The position numbers and the translations under genes are program-made. A stretch of DNA of 64,000 nucleotides from an uncultured Alphaproteobacteria bacterium (GTDB taxonomy: Bacteria; Pseudomonadota; Alphaproteobacteria; Rs-D84): contig CALDAH010000008.1 in assembly GCA_937903135.1 (NCBI GenBank), positions 11,002 through 75,001 of the forward strand, in the 5' to 3' direction. Shown here piece by piece: positions 50,724-60,280 of this stretch. Position 1 is the stretch's first letter, and every line of letters begins with the position of its first letter. The notes beneath the pieces are model-generated. The model saw only the letters and a program-made list of their open reading frames with translations, was not told the DNA's origin and did no database searches.

Positions 50724-51035
50724 TTATCCGAAAATAAATTTGTTATTAGCGGTAATTTTTATTATTTCATCCATATTATCATTATCGGCGCAACGTTGTC
50801 GTTTTTCTTTGCCGCATTTTTCACAGATATGCGTAATAACAAATCTGTCCCCGTCCATGGTAATATTTGCAGGGCGCATCATACCGCCACATACTGCCGC
50901 ACGATCGCCGGGGTTATTATCAACGTGTCGCGACCATAAACATTCAGGGCAGTGATTAGTATAACCGTTGCCATGAACAACTGCGCCGCAATGGGCGCAG
51001 TTAAAATCTTCTATTGTTTTTGTAAAAGACTTCAT
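50724..51035 (-). CDS. RNHCP-domain zinc protein
   Basis: A 103-residue protein with two CxxC pairs: FNCAHCGAVV (residues 11-20), NHCPECLWSRHVD near 28 and HICEKCGKEK near 68. The pattern NHCPxCLxSxHvD defines the RNHCP family, small zinc-binding proteins that may bind RNA. It overlaps gapR by one base on the same strand, so both are an operon. Its function is not established. Confidence 0.85.
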   Translation of the reverse strand: MKSFTKTIEDFNCAHCGAVVHGNGYTNHCPECLWSRHVDNNPGDRAAVCGGMMRPANITMDGDRFVITHICEKCGKEKRQRCADNDNMDEIIKITANNKFIFG

Positions 51036-51283
51036 TATATCCCCAATGCGTTACGGTACATCTGGGTTAATTCATCAGCTTCGTCTAATTCATCCGGGTC
51101 CAGTTTACGCAGGCGAATCATCTGGCGGATATATTTCGGGTCAAAACCGGCGGATTTAGCTTCGCTATAGATTTCTTTGATATCTGCGGCGATGGCAGCG
51201 GTATCTTCGTTAAGTTTTTCAATCCGTTCAATAATGCTAACCAGCTGTTGGTTATCAATTGCGCCATGATTTGCATTTTTCAT
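51035..51283 (-). CDS. gapR: GapR nucleoid-associated protein (DUF2312)
   Basis: An 82-residue protein: QQLVSIIERIEKLNEDTAAI, DIKEIYSEAKSAGFD and IRQMIRLRKLDPDE match GapR of Caulobacter, which forms a clamp around overtwisted DNA ahead of polymerases. The family is a marker of Alphaproteobacteria. AAGGGG lies 8 bases before ATG 51283. It is the first gene of the gapR-RNHCP operon and divergent from pyk, with about 90 bases for both promoters. Confidence 0.9.
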   Translation of the reverse strand: MKNANHGAIDNQQLVSIIERIEKLNEDTAAIAADIKEIYSEAKSAGFDPKYIRQMIRLRKLDPDELDEADELTQMYRNALGI

Positions 51284-51376
51284 AAAGATTTCCCCTTGTT
51301 TCTTGTCAAAGTTTATGATATACCATAAATCTCAAAAATCAAGAAAAACAAAATTGATTAATTAAAGAGTGTGAAA

Positions 51377-52747
51377 ATGAAAAAATTTACAAAAATTACA
51401 TCATCTATTGGTCCGGCAAGTTCTACGAAAGAAGTGCTGAAGAAAATGGTTGAAGCTGGCGTAAATGTTTGCCGGTTGAATTTTAGTCACGACGGTGGCG
51501 AAGTTCAGGGACAAAAAATTGATTTTATCCGTGAAATCGCCGCAGAAACCGGGAAGCCAGTTGCCGTATTGGCGGATTTACAGGGCCCGAAACACCGTAT
51601 CGGCGTTTTTGAAACAGAAGATAAGTTCCCAATTGTCGCGGGACAGAAATTTGTATTTGACAGTGACCCGACCCCGGGGAATTCTAATCGCGTTCAGCTG
51701 CCGGATATGGACGTTATTAAATCATTAAAGGCAGGCGACCGTGTTTTATTAAACGACGGTAAAATTGAAATGCGCGTTGAAAAAGTTAACCCAGATAGCA
51801 TTGAAGCAACCGTTATCCGCGGTACAGAAATCTGGTCACGTCGTGGATTTAATCTGCCCGATACAGAGGTTGCGACATCTGTTTTAACACCAAAGGATCG
51901 TGCGGATTTAGAATATGTTTTAACAAAAAATCCGGACTTTGTTGCAATTTCATTCGTTCAGAAACCAGAAGATGTTATTGAAACCCGTGAATTTATCCAG
52001 GCACGTACATCCCACCCGGTTAAGATTATTGCAAAAATTGAACGCCCACAGGCCGTTGAAAAAATTGAATCAATTATTGACGTCGCCGATGGAATCATGA
52101 TTGCACGTGGTGACCTGGCGGTGGAAGTGCCGTTCGAACAGGTGCCGGCAATATCACGCCGTATTATCCGTCTGTGCCGTGAAAAAAATAAACCGGTTAT
52201 TATGGCAACACAAATGCTAGGGTCAATGGTTAGCAGCGAATTCCCGACACGTGCGGAAATTTCTGATATCGCAACGGCGGCATACCTGCACGTTGATTCA
52301 ACCATGACATCCGAAGAAACAACCATTAGCAATAACCCTGCGTTCGTTGTTGAAACAATGGCCAAGGTTTTGAAAAACGCCGACCAGGATTCAATTGAAA
52401 ACAGCCAGGACTGGTCCGATGTTCAAGATTTAGCTGAAAACGACTGGGCATTATCTGTAACAGTTATGGCCGAGTTAAATGACGCCGCGGCAATTGTTGT
52501 ATTTGCCAACAGCACAAACGCTGCGACATGGATTTCATGCCGTCGTCCGGATGTGCCAATCTTTGCGGTCGCAAAGGACGCGGTTGTCGCAAACCAGCTG
52601 TGCCTGTCACGTGGCGTATTTTCAGTACACGATGAAAAAATGTTCGAATCCAAGGACGCTATTGCGGCGGCTAAATGGTTCGGCCTGGACAGCGGTATAT
52701 TGGTTATCGTTGACGGTGAAAAGATTTCTCTGCGCAAGCTGGGCTAA
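51377..52747 (+). CDS. pyk: Pyruvate kinase
   Basis: A 456-residue pyruvate kinase. CRLNFSH (about residue 33), ADLQGPKHRIG, the catalytic KIIAKIERPQAVEKI near 220 (active-site Lys), GIMIARGDLAVEVP near 240 (metal site) and KPVIMATQMLGSM near 275 are conserved. It converts phosphoenolpyruvate and ADP to pyruvate and ATP. ATG 51377 is preferred to GTG 51371; AAAGAG stands ahead. A clear terminator follows. Codons here are those of a highly expressed gene. Confidence 0.95.
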   Translation: MKKFTKITSSIGPASSTKEVLKKMVEAGVNVCRLNFSHDGGEVQGQKIDFIREIAAETGKPVAVLADLQGPKHRIGVFETEDKFPIVAGQKFVFDSDPTPGNSNRVQLPDMDVIKSLKAGDRVLLNDGKIEMRVEKVNPDSIEATVIRGTEIWSRRGFNLPDTEVATSVLTPKDRADLEYVLTKNPDFVAISFVQKPEDVIETREFIQARTSHPVKIIAKIERPQAVEKIESIIDVADGIMIARGDLAVEVPFEQVPAISRRIIRLCREKNKPVIMATQMLGSMVSSEFPTRAEISDIATAAYLHVDSTMTSEETTISNNPAFVVETMAKVLKNADQDSIENSQDWSDVQDLAENDWALSVTVMAELNDAAAIVVFANSTNAATWISCRRPDVPIFAVAKDAVVANQLCLSRGVFSVHDEKMFESKDAIAAAKWFGLDSGILVIVDGEKISLRKLG

Positions 52748-52768
52748 ATCTTTTGATTTTTTACGTAT

Positions 52769-52799
52769 ATCCGCCCTTGACCACAGGGGCGGATTTTTT
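52769..52799 (+). terminator. Intrinsic terminator of pyk
   Basis: ATCCGCCC (52769-52776) pairs with GGGCGGAT (52787-52794), with a T-run to 52799. Confidence 0.9.
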
Positions 52800-52814
52800 G
52801 TAATATTTGATATT

Positions 52815-53957
52815 ATGAACAGGTTCATCGGTATATTTTTTTTATCGTTTATATTAACGGCTGCGCCGCATGCATTTGCGGCGGATTATCGTGCCGCATT
52901 GGTCGCCGATATGAATACCGGAAAAATATTATACCAAGAAAACGCGAATGATTTAAATTACCCTGCGTCACTGACCAAGATTATGACGCTATATCTAACC
53001 TTTGATGCGTTAGAGCATGGACGTCTGCATTTAGATGATTATTTAATTGTATCCCAGACCGCTGCAAACGCATCGCCGGTAAAACTGGGGCTGGCCGCGG
53101 GAACAAAAATATCCGTAGAGGATGCGATTAAGGCCGTCGCCGTCCTTAGTGCGAATGACGTTGCGCGCGTATTGGCCGAAAACCTAAAGGGCGGCAAGGA
53201 AGGGAATTTCGCATCGCTTATGACGCGCGTCGCGACCGAGATTGGATTATCGCGGACAAATTTTGAAAACTCGTCCGGGCTGCCGAACGATGATCAGATG
53301 TCAACCGCACGTGATATCGCATTGCTGTCAATGGCGGTATATAAACATTTCCCCCAGTATTGGAAATATTTCGGAATTAAAACATGGACGTATAACGGAA
53401 AAACCTATACGAACGGGAATCGGTTATTGGGGACATACCCGGGATGTGACGGGATGAAAACAGGATATACCAATAAATCAAAATATTCACTGGTCGCGAC
53501 CGCCGTTCGTGGTGATGCGCGACTAATGTCGGTTGTATTGGGGGCCGCGAATAAGGATATTCGTGCAAATGTTTCAACGCGATTGCTAAATCGTGGTTTT
53601 GATATGCTAAACGCGGGCGCACCGTCGGTTATTCGCACGACGCCGGTTGGTAAAAAATCAGATGCGCCGCAAACATTTTCCGCCGCATATAATGCCGCCG
53701 CCGGTGCGCGCAGTGCAAATATGCCGGCCGCGATAAAATCGGGGCGTGCGGGCGTTCAATTCGGCGCGTTTTCATCGCGATCCGCCGCCGATGTGCAGGT
53801 TAAAAACGTAAAAAATAAATTGGGAATTGCATCTGTAATTGAACCTGCGGCGAATGGCATGTATCGCGTGCGGGCAAATAATTTATCAGACGCATCCGCG
53901 GCCGATATTAAATCACGCGCCGCGGCCGCAGGCATAGATTGCTTTGTTTTTCATTAA
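52815..53957 (+). CDS. D-alanyl-D-alanine carboxypeptidase with SPOR tail
   Basis: A 380-residue penicillin-binding protein of the DacA/DacC type. The signal peptide is residues 1-21 (cleaved after AFA). Active-site motifs: SLTK with Ser about 47, SAND near 106, KTGYTNKSKYS near 220. A SPOR domain (VQFGAFSSRSAADVQVKNV, end CFVFH) at about 312-380 would target it to denuded peptidoglycan at the septum. It trims the terminal D-Ala from the stem peptide. It starts 15 bases after the pyk terminator, with no Shine-Dalgarno sequence; TAATAT 8 bases ahead may be a -10. An in-frame reading back into pyk is rejected. Confidence 0.93.
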   Translation: MNRFIGIFFLSFILTAAPHAFAADYRAALVADMNTGKILYQENANDLNYPASLTKIMTLYLTFDALEHGRLHLDDYLIVSQTAANASPVKLGLAAGTKISVEDAIKAVAVLSANDVARVLAENLKGGKEGNFASLMTRVATEIGLSRTNFENSSGLPNDDQMSTARDIALLSMAVYKHFPQYWKYFGIKTWTYNGKTYTNGNRLLGTYPGCDGMKTGYTNKSKYSLVATAVRGDARLMSVVLGAANKDIRANVSTRLLNRGFDMLNAGAPSVIRTTPVGKKSDAPQTFSAAYNAAAGARSANMPAAIKSGRAGVQFGAFSSRSAADVQVKNVKNKLGIASVIEPAANGMYRVRANNLSDASAADIKSRAAAAGIDCFVFH

Positions 53958-53974
53958 TGCGAACGGTATAAAAT

Positions 53975-54574
53975 ATGAATTCAAAAATAGAAAAATTAAT
54001 TAAACAGTTTGCGAAACTCCCCCGTGTTGGTAATCGTGCCGCGCAGCGTATTGTTTTGGGACTGCTGCAGGATAAAACGGGCCGGGCGGCGGCGTTGGCC
54101 GGGGCGCTGATGGATGCGGCGGAAAATGTTGGGCCGTGTCCTGTATGCGGGGTATTAACCGATCGGGCGATGCAGACCTGCGAGTTTTGCTGTGACGCGT
54201 CACGTGCAACCGGGCAGCTATGCGTGGTTCGTGATTTAGCGGACGTATGGACGCTGGAAAAATCGTCTGTTTTTCACGGGCGCTATCATATTATTGGCGG
54301 CCTGTTATCCGGGGCAAACGGCGTATTGCCCGATGATTTAAATATCACAACACTCGGCAGCAGAATTGCGGCCGAAAATATTTCCGAGATTATTTTTGCA
54401 CTGCCGAACACGGTCGAGGGAAAAACAACCCAGCATTATATCATGTCGGTATTACCGGCGGACGCGTCTGTCGCGTTTTCAGAACTGGCATCGGGCGTGC
54501 CACTCGGCGGGGATTTAGATTATCTGGATGATGGAACACTTACCTTGGCATTTGGGGGACGAAAGGCATTATGA
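53975..54574 (+). CDS. recR: Recombination mediator RecR
   Basis: A 199-residue RecR. The helix-hairpin-helix LPRVGNRAAQRIV is at residues 14-26, the zinc finger CPVCGVLTDRAMQTCEFC at about 57-74, and the Toprim domain LCVVRDLADVWTLEKS with HIIGGLLS near 108. It loads RecA on gapped DNA in the RecFOR pathway. It starts 17 bases after the carboxypeptidase gene and overlaps rsmA by 4 bases. Confidence 0.95.
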   Translation: MNSKIEKLIKQFAKLPRVGNRAAQRIVLGLLQDKTGRAAALAGALMDAAENVGPCPVCGVLTDRAMQTCEFCCDASRATGQLCVVRDLADVWTLEKSSVFHGRYHIIGGLLSGANGVLPDDLNITTLGSRIAAENISEIIFALPNTVEGKTTQHYIMSVLPADASVAFSELASGVPLGGDLDYLDDGTLTLAFGGRKAL

Positions 54575-55410
54575 CAGAAACGGTGGTTAATGATATTTCC
54601 AGGCTGCCCCCGGTATCCGATATGATGCGCAGCGCGGGGCTTGAACCGAAAAAGCAATTCGGTCAGAATTTTTTATTTGACCTAAACCTAACCGGGCGCA
54701 TTGCCCGCAGCGTGCCAGATATTGCCAACACTGCGGTGGTCGAGATAGGGCCCGGCCCGGCCGGGCTGACCCGTGCGATATTGGCCGCCGGTGCGCCACG
54801 CGTTATCGCGATTGAAAAAGATCGGGCCACCGAACCGATTTTATCAAAGGTTGCAGCCGCCGCCGCAGGGCGTTTAACGGTTATATATGATGATGCAATG
54901 CGCGTTGATTTTACAAAACTTGGCGTCGCACAATATGCGATATGCGCAAATCTGCCGTATAACGTCGGGACAGAGTTATTAATCGGATGGCTGCAGAAAA
55001 TTGCCGCCGGCGCACCGATTAAATCTATGACACTTATGTTCCAGCGCGAGGTTGCGTTGCGCATCATTGCCCGGCCGGGGGATAGCGAATATGGGCGGTT
55101 GGCGGTTTTAACGTCGTTGATCGCGAATGCGAAAATATTATTTGACGTTCCAAATACTGCATTTGTTCCGCGACCAAAGGTTCAATCGGCGGTCGTTCAG
55201 ATTATCCCGGATGCAGATAAAATATCACGTATTGCAAATCTTGGGGCAATAGAATCCGTTACGGCCGCGTTATTCGGAAAACGTCGTAAAATGATACGCG
55301 GAATAATGCCGGACGTTGACTGGGCAAGATTTGCGCTGCACGGGACGGAACGCGCTGAAAATTTATCGCCGGAAAAGTTTGCAGAAATTGCCGCGGGACT
55401 GTATAATTAA
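54571..55410 (+). CDS. rsmA: 16S rRNA dimethyladenosine transferase (KsgA)
   Basis: A 279-residue KsgA/RsmA. PKKQFGQNFLFD (residues 30-41), the SAM loop VVEIGPGPAGLTRAIL near 52 and NLPYNVGTEL near 130 (the N-L-P-Y catalytic string) are typical. It dimethylates A1518 and A1519 (E. coli numbers) of 16S rRNA during 30S assembly. Its ATG overlaps the recR stop (ATGA). Confidence 0.95.
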   Translation: MTETVVNDISRLPPVSDMMRSAGLEPKKQFGQNFLFDLNLTGRIARSVPDIANTAVVEIGPGPAGLTRAILAAGAPRVIAIEKDRATEPILSKVAAAAAGRLTVIYDDAMRVDFTKLGVAQYAICANLPYNVGTELLIGWLQKIAAGAPIKSMTLMFQREVALRIIARPGDSEYGRLAVLTSLIANAKILFDVPNTAFVPRPKVQSAVVQIIPDADKISRIANLGAIESVTAALFGKRRKMIRGIMPDVDWARFALHGTERAENLSPEKFAEIAAGLYN

Positions 55411-55455
55411 TTACCGGCCGATACGGCATAAATAAACAACACGGGGAGAGAGGGC

Positions 55456-57144
55456 ATGCCAATATCTATTCTATTATTTTTTGGTGTTATAACGGGGCTG
55501 GTATATATGCTGCGTATCGGGCGTATCGGGGCATTGGTTGCATTTGTTTTTGCCGGCATTATATCCGGGCCGTATGTTTTAAATCTGTTCGCGCTGACCG
55601 ATACATGGGGGTTTCTGGGCGATTTAGGAATTTTGTTTTTATGGTTTAATATCGGACTCGAGATAAATATAAAGCGTTTATGGCATATGCGTCATACAAT
55701 CTTTGGATTTGGGGCGGCCCAGGTTTTAATGGTTGTTATTATGCTGTTCCCGATATTATATACATTTACCCCGTGGTCAATTATGGGGGCGATGATGGTC
55801 GCGTTGTTATTAGCGACGTCTAGTACGACCGAGGATATGCGACTGCTGACCGAACGAAATGAATTAAATACCAATACTGGCCGACAGACGTTTTCAATTT
55901 TATTGTTCCAGGATCTGCTGGCGATTCCGCTGCTGGCGATGTTACCGGTATTTGCCGGGCATTCGTTTGATTTAGGGGCGGCTGCGATTGATATTTTTGT
56001 ATTATCGGTGTTGCTGATTGTATCGGCGATGGTAATCGGCCGGTTTATTGTAACGCCGTTAATGCGCCGCGTGGCCAAGCTAAAATCCCGGGAAGCGTTT
56101 TTATTAGCGGCGATGCTGAATATTGTTATATGGGCGGCATTAATGGACTGGGCCGGGATGCCGGTCGGCCTGGGGGCGTTCGTCGCCGGTATGCTGATGT
56201 CCGAGACCGTATACCGTCACCAGATCAGTGCCGAGATCAGCCCATATGCGATGTTATTTATGGCACTGTTTTTTGTATCAATCGGATTAAGCTTTAATGT
56301 GCCATTTTTAGCTAATCATTGGTATATTGTTGTTTTGGGATTAATTGGCTATGTCGCCATAAAGTTCATGGCGATATATATTGTTGCACGTGTTCGGCAT
56401 GTCCCGCCCCAGGATGCGGCTATGATCGCATTAATGCTGGCCCAGGGCGGCGAGTTCGTTTTGTTAATGCTTCAGACCATGCGCAGCAGTAATATTCAGC
56501 CGATCCCGGAAATGCACCAGGAGATACTATCGGCGATCGTCGTTTTATCTATTATGGTAACGCCATTGCTGCTGGGGCTGTTTGATTACCTGCGTCGTAC
56601 GGGCCGTCTGTTTGTTCAGCGTCATCCCAGCCGATTAAATAAATCCGATGCTGCGATTAATCCCGATGTTATTGTATGCGGATTCGGCCGCGTCGGAGAG
56701 ATAGTATGCCAGCTGCTGGATTCGCGCGGTATACCATACGTTGCGCTGGATCTGGATGTTAGCTCTGTTATGACAGGGCGCGCCCGCGGTTTTAATGTTG
56801 TATACGGAAATACTATAAACGCGGATGTTTTACGTGATATCGGCCTTGCGCCGCGGCGTACCCGTGCCGTTGTCGTCGCACTGGATAATGCCGAGACCGC
56901 AAAAAATACAGTCCTTACTGTTAAATCTATTGCGCCGCGGGTTAAGATCTTTGCCCGGGCACGAAACCTGGCCGATTCAAAGGTATTATTAAAACAAGGT
57001 GCATATCAGGCATTGCCAGAAACAATAGAATCATCGTTTTATTTAGGGCGCGGTGTACTGGAACATCTGGGCGTATCAGAACGAGATGTTGAAAGATTAT
57101 TATCTGATATGCGGGCCGATAACTATAACGCACTGAATTATTAA
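55456..57144 (+). CDS. Kef-type monovalent cation:proton antiporter with TrkA-N domain
   Basis: A 562-residue CPA2 antiporter. About 12 membrane helices in residues 1-375 include FLLFQDLLAIP (Gln-Asp pair typical of KefB/KefC) and GLGAFVAGMLMSE. A cytoplasmic RCK/TrkA-N domain at about 400-520 has the nucleotide loop VIVCGFGRVGEIV and the acidic VALDLD. It would exchange K+ or Na+ for H+ under control of a bound nucleotide. GGGGAGAG stands before ATG 55456. A terminator follows. Confidence 0.9.
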   Translation: MPISILLFFGVITGLVYMLRIGRIGALVAFVFAGIISGPYVLNLFALTDTWGFLGDLGILFLWFNIGLEINIKRLWHMRHTIFGFGAAQVLMVVIMLFPILYTFTPWSIMGAMMVALLLATSSTTEDMRLLTERNELNTNTGRQTFSILLFQDLLAIPLLAMLPVFAGHSFDLGAAAIDIFVLSVLLIVSAMVIGRFIVTPLMRRVAKLKSREAFLLAAMLNIVIWAALMDWAGMPVGLGAFVAGMLMSETVYRHQISAEISPYAMLFMALFFVSIGLSFNVPFLANHWYIVVLGLIGYVAIKFMAIYIVARVRHVPPQDAAMIALMLAQGGEFVLLMLQTMRSSNIQPIPEMHQEILSAIVVLSIMVTPLLLGLFDYLRRTGRLFVQRHPSRLNKSDAAINPDVIVCGFGRVGEIVCQLLDSRGIPYVALDLDVSSVMTGRARGFNVVYGNTINADVLRDIGLAPRRTRAVVVALDNAETAKNTVLTVKSIAPRVKIFARARNLADSKVLLKQGAYQALPETIESSFYLGRGVLEHLGVSERDVERLLSDMRADNYNALNY

Positions 57145-57162
57145 ATATGATTTTATGTATGT

Positions 57163-57190
57163 AAAATGTCCCAGGAATATGGGACATTTT
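57163..57190 (+). terminator. Terminator after the antiporter gene
   Basis: AAAATGTCCC pairs with GGGACATTTT around AGGAATAT. Both sides have A/T runs. Confidence 0.85.
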
Positions 57191-57242
57191 ATTTGCTTTT
57201 AAATATCAGCGTTGCTATATTATTTCAAAGAAGGAAATGTGT

Positions 57243-57779
57243 ATGAAAAAAATAATAAAAATTTTAGCAATTGTTTTCGCAGTTATTTTATTAGACCAGA
57301 TAACAAAAGATTTATTGCTGTATTTAATCACAGGCAATGTCCCGTTATTCGCACCGGCATGGACAATCGTTCCAATGCCATATTTAATGTATCATGTATG
57401 TGATATATTTAATATCGTCTTTACATGGAATCCGGGAACGTCGTTTTCGCTATTTCGTTCCCTGGGCGAGTCTGCGCCAATAATAATAATTTTAGCAACA
57501 TCGTTTGTAACCGGTTTTATTTTATACCGGCTGTTTACACGTGCCGAAAAATACGAACAGATTCCGTTGGCATTAATTGCCGGCGGTGCGATCGGTAATC
57601 TAATTGATCGTATTCGTTTCGGGGCAGTAATTGATTTCTTGGATTTTCATATCGCTGAATATCGCTGGCCGGCATTTAATATCGCAGATATATGTATCTG
57701 TATCGGGATAGGGTTATATTTATTAAATTGGTTTATTGTGTATCGCCGCAATATTAAAAATACAAAGGATGGAAAATAA
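57243..57779 (+). CDS. lspA: Lipoprotein signal peptidase (signal peptidase II)
   Basis: A 178-residue aspartic peptidase with four membrane helices. LLDQITKDLLLY in helix 1, FTWNPGTSFSLF, GGAIGNLIDRIRFGAVIDFLD near 122 (first catalytic Asp in NLIDR) and WPAFNIADICIC near 145 (second Asp) are all present. It cuts prolipoproteins ahead of the lipobox Cys, and would process the lipoproteins at 14766, 17211 and 17739. ATG 57243 has GAAGGA 8 bases ahead; ATG 57237 is too close to it. yidC starts 3 bases after its stop. Confidence 0.93.
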   Translation: MKKIIKILAIVFAVILLDQITKDLLLYLITGNVPLFAPAWTIVPMPYLMYHVCDIFNIVFTWNPGTSFSLFRSLGESAPIIIILATSFVTGFILYRLFTRAEKYEQIPLALIAGGAIGNLIDRIRFGAVIDFLDFHIAEYRWPAFNIADICICIGIGLYLLNWFIVYRRNIKNTKDGK

Positions 57780-57781
57780 TT

Positions 57782-59350
57782 ATGGTTAAGTTTTTAGATA
57801 ATAATTCTGGTTTTAATCAATGGAACGCTAATAAAAACGCCGAGAAGCGTAAATCGCCACTGCGTTCTATGCTCTGGTGGTTTGTTATATTTGTTGCCGC
57901 ATGGTGGGCGGTTGGGCTGTTTATAAGCCCGAAAAATGAAAAAACGGATGTGGCCGGATCGGTCGCGGATTCGGTTGATATATCCGCTGTTCCATCATCG
58001 GTTATATCAGGCGATGAAATTACTGCCCGCGTTCAGGGTTTGCGCATATCGGATATTAAATTATCCGGCGTCCCGGCCGATAATGGGACGGATATTGTGA
58101 CGCTGTTACCCAATAGCGGCGGATTCGCTGAAATCGGGTTGCTGTCATCGGGGACGCCTGCGCCAACGGCTGCGACCGTATGGCAGGAAAAAAATGGCGC
58201 ATACAGATGGCGCAATTCCGATGGTGTGGATTTTACGCGTCGGGTTAGTGTGGATGGATATTTAATCACAATCTCGGACGAGATTAAAAATAATACCAAG
58301 CGTGACGTTGCGTTTACGCCATATTCCCGTATTGTTCGTGAAAATAATATAAAATCATCCGCTGGCGTAAAAACGGGTGCGATTGCATATGTAAACGGGG
58401 ACGTTGAATATAACGACTGGCGCGATATGGATAAAAAATCATACGCGTATTCTACGACGAATGGTTTCGCAGGATTTGCAGATCAGTATTGGGAAACAAT
58501 TGTATCTATTGCGCGCCCCGATCAGACAATTCGCGTAAAAAAGAACAGCGATAAATACCAAGCGGACGTTTCCGCAGGTGCGGTTATCGTTGCCCCGGGG
58601 GCGAGTGAGATTATTGAAACAAATATATTCGCCGGCCCACGTGACCAGAAAATCTTAGGTACGGCGGCCGAAAAAATTGCCGGCGCAGATTCAACGATTG
58701 ACTATGGTTGGTTTTGGTTCTTGGCGCGTCCGATGCTATGGGCGTTAAATGGGATAAACGCGGTTGTAATGAACTATGGCGTTGCGATAATAATCCTAAC
58801 TATTCTATTGCGACTGTTAATGTGGCCATTAACGCGCAAGTCATATACATCAATGATCGCGATGCAGGAAATGCAACCCGAGATGGCGCGTATTCAAAAG
58901 CTTTATGCGAACGACAAAGCACACCTGCAGATGGAGATGATGCGCCTATATCAAACACATAAAACATCGCCGATGTCCGGTTGCCTGCCGATGTTAATTC
59001 AGATCCCGATTTTCTTTGCACTATACAAAGCGTTATTGGTATCTGTTCAGATGCGCAGTGCACACTTTCTATGGATTTCTGATTTGGCCGCAATGGACCC
59101 TTACTTTATTTTACCGATATTAATGGGTGCGACAATGTGGCTGCAGAGTTATCTGCAGTCCGGGACCCAGAAATCAGGGGCGAATAAAAACGACCCGTTG
59201 GCCCAGACCCAGAAAGTTATGAAATGGATGCCTGTATTATTTACGATAATGTTCGCATGGATGCCGGCGGGATTGGTTTTATACTGGACCGTATCCAGTG
59301 CATTCGGAATACTGCAGATGTATTTAATTAAATATCGTGAAAAAAAATAA
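57782..59350 (+). CDS. yidC: Membrane protein insertase YidC
   Basis: A 522-residue YidC of the Gram-negative type. An N-terminal helix at 28-46 is followed by a large periplasmic domain (50-300) and then five helices with the insertase core: TILLRLLMWPLTRKSYTSM near 340 (conserved hydrophilic Arg), MSGCLPMLIQIPIFFALYK near 400 and the WMPVLFTIMFAWMPAGLVLYW end. It inserts membrane proteins with or without Sec, and would serve the many polytopic T4SS proteins. The operon is lspA-yidC, which ends at a terminator. Confidence 0.95.
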   Translation: MVKFLDNNSGFNQWNANKNAEKRKSPLRSMLWWFVIFVAAWWAVGLFISPKNEKTDVAGSVADSVDISAVPSSVISGDEITARVQGLRISDIKLSGVPADNGTDIVTLLPNSGGFAEIGLLSSGTPAPTAATVWQEKNGAYRWRNSDGVDFTRRVSVDGYLITISDEIKNNTKRDVAFTPYSRIVRENNIKSSAGVKTGAIAYVNGDVEYNDWRDMDKKSYAYSTTNGFAGFADQYWETIVSIARPDQTIRVKKNSDKYQADVSAGAVIVAPGASEIIETNIFAGPRDQKILGTAAEKIAGADSTIDYGWFWFLARPMLWALNGINAVVMNYGVAIIILTILLRLLMWPLTRKSYTSMIAMQEMQPEMARIQKLYANDKAHLQMEMMRLYQTHKTSPMSGCLPMLIQIPIFFALYKALLVSVQMRSAHFLWISDLAAMDPYFILPILMGATMWLQSYLQSGTQKSGANKNDPLAQTQKVMKWMPVLFTIMFAWMPAGLVLYWTVSSAFGILQMYLIKYREKK

Positions 59351-59356
59351 AATATT

Positions 59357-59382
59357 GCCCCGCGTAAATTGCGGGGCTTTTA
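59357..59382 (+). terminator. Terminator after yidC
   Basis: GCCCCGC (59357-59363) pairs with GCGGGGC (59371-59377) and runs into TTTT. It also lies just before the convergent gene ending at 59386. Confidence 0.85.
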
Positions 59383-59385
59383 TTA

Positions 59386-59730
59386 TTATCTTAATCGCCG
59401 ATACAAACTGTCCGGGGTTTGAATTTGCCAGCTGCGCAGGCATAATGCATTTTTAGTCATCTGAACGCATGTCCATGCAATATTTGGGTTAAAATCATGT
59501 GGTATATTGCCGGGGATATAAATAAATCGCCAACCGTTTGCACGTAAAATTTTTAAATCCCGTGTATTAATATGTATCGTTGCAACATTTCGGTGATTAA
59601 CAAATTGATACATTTTTAATCGTTCTATTCCATGCCCGGCAGGCACAATAACCGCACAATGACGAAAGTGGCGGCATAATATTCGTGGTAATAATTTAGA
59701 TGTTTTTGTTGAAAATGCGATAATAATCAT
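59386..59730 (-). CDS. Protein of unknown function
   Basis: A 114-residue basic protein with two Cys near the start and several Arg/His. The alpha/beta pattern (MIIIAFSTKTSK, CAVIVPAGHGIERL) is not assigned to a family I know. It may be conserved in related alphaproteobacteria, given its normal codon use. No clear Shine-Dalgarno sequence is seen. It follows the gene at 59773 by 42 bases on the same strand. Confidence 0.55.
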   Translation of the reverse strand: MIIIAFSTKTSKLLPRILCRHFRHCAVIVPAGHGIERLKMYQFVNHRNVATIHINTRDLKILRANGWRFIYIPGNIPHDFNPNIAWTCVQMTKNALCLRSWQIQTPDSLYRRLR

Positions 59731-59772
59731 TTTTGTAAATATTCTTGGTTTATAAAATTCTTGTTGTATATG

Positions 59773-60114
59773 TTATTCAATCCAACCCCGTACGCGTCCG
59801 GCCGCGCATATTGTATCCATGGCCCGTCGCCATTGATCCGCCGCACGGTTTTCAGACCATATATGCTGGTGCGGGGCACGACGTTTATCGCCAAAATCTT
59901 TCATAATTTTCAGCTGCTCGTCAGTTATTTTCCCGCATAAATATAACTTTGTAATCAGCGTTTCAACGTCAAGTAATTCGCACGGCCGACGCAGAGATGA
60001 TGTATAACGCGGCATAAAACCATGCTGAATAGATTTCGAATACAAAAACCAGAACCATAACTGTTCTGCGTTCTGAAATTTTTCTGCAATATATTGTCCT
60101 TGGGTTTGCGTCAT
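59773..60114 (-). CDS. Protein of unknown function
   Basis: A 113-residue soluble helical protein. ATG 60114 is preferred because AGGAG lies 7 bases ahead; a longer reading to 60168 passes through the promoter of an RNA candidate. Aromatic-rich LWFWFLYSKSIQHGF and a Cys-poor, Arg-rich C-terminus are visible. No family is known. It is in tandem with 59386, probably one operon. Confidence 0.6.
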   Translation of the reverse strand: MTQTQGQYIAEKFQNAEQLWFWFLYSKSIQHGFMPRYTSSLRRPCELLDVETLITKLYLCGKITDEQLKIMKDFGDKRRAPHQHIWSENRAADQWRRAMDTICAAGRVRGWIE

Positions 60115-60158
60115 TGTTTTTCTCCTTTGTTGTTTTATAATGACAGTGTATTCCTGTG

Positions 60159-60278
60159 TATAATTCAAGAATTGAAGCGAGTAAAATATTACAACCGTCG
60201 GTTGAAAGCCGAATCGGAAAACCGATTCGTTGCGCGAATTTGCATAAATGCCTACGAATCGTAGAAATTCGGTTTTTT
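60159..60278 (+). ncRNA. Candidate small RNA with a branched intrinsic terminator
   Basis: TATAAT at 60159-60164 predicts a start near 60171. CGAATCGG/CCGATTCG (60210-60217 with 60222-60229) forms a perfect hairpin with an AAAA loop. CGAATTT (60235-60241) pairs with AAATTCG (60265-60271) and encloses two small hairpins, GCAT/ATGC and CTAC/GTAG. Six T follow. No frame of note occurs. The RNA would be about 107 bases. Confidence 0.4.
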
Positions 60279-60280
60279 AT

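Noticed and set aside
59655..59675. A third copy of the 28-bp repeat (TGACGAAAGTG...)
   Set aside because: Only the first 12 or so bases agree and they lie within a gene; it is likely chance.
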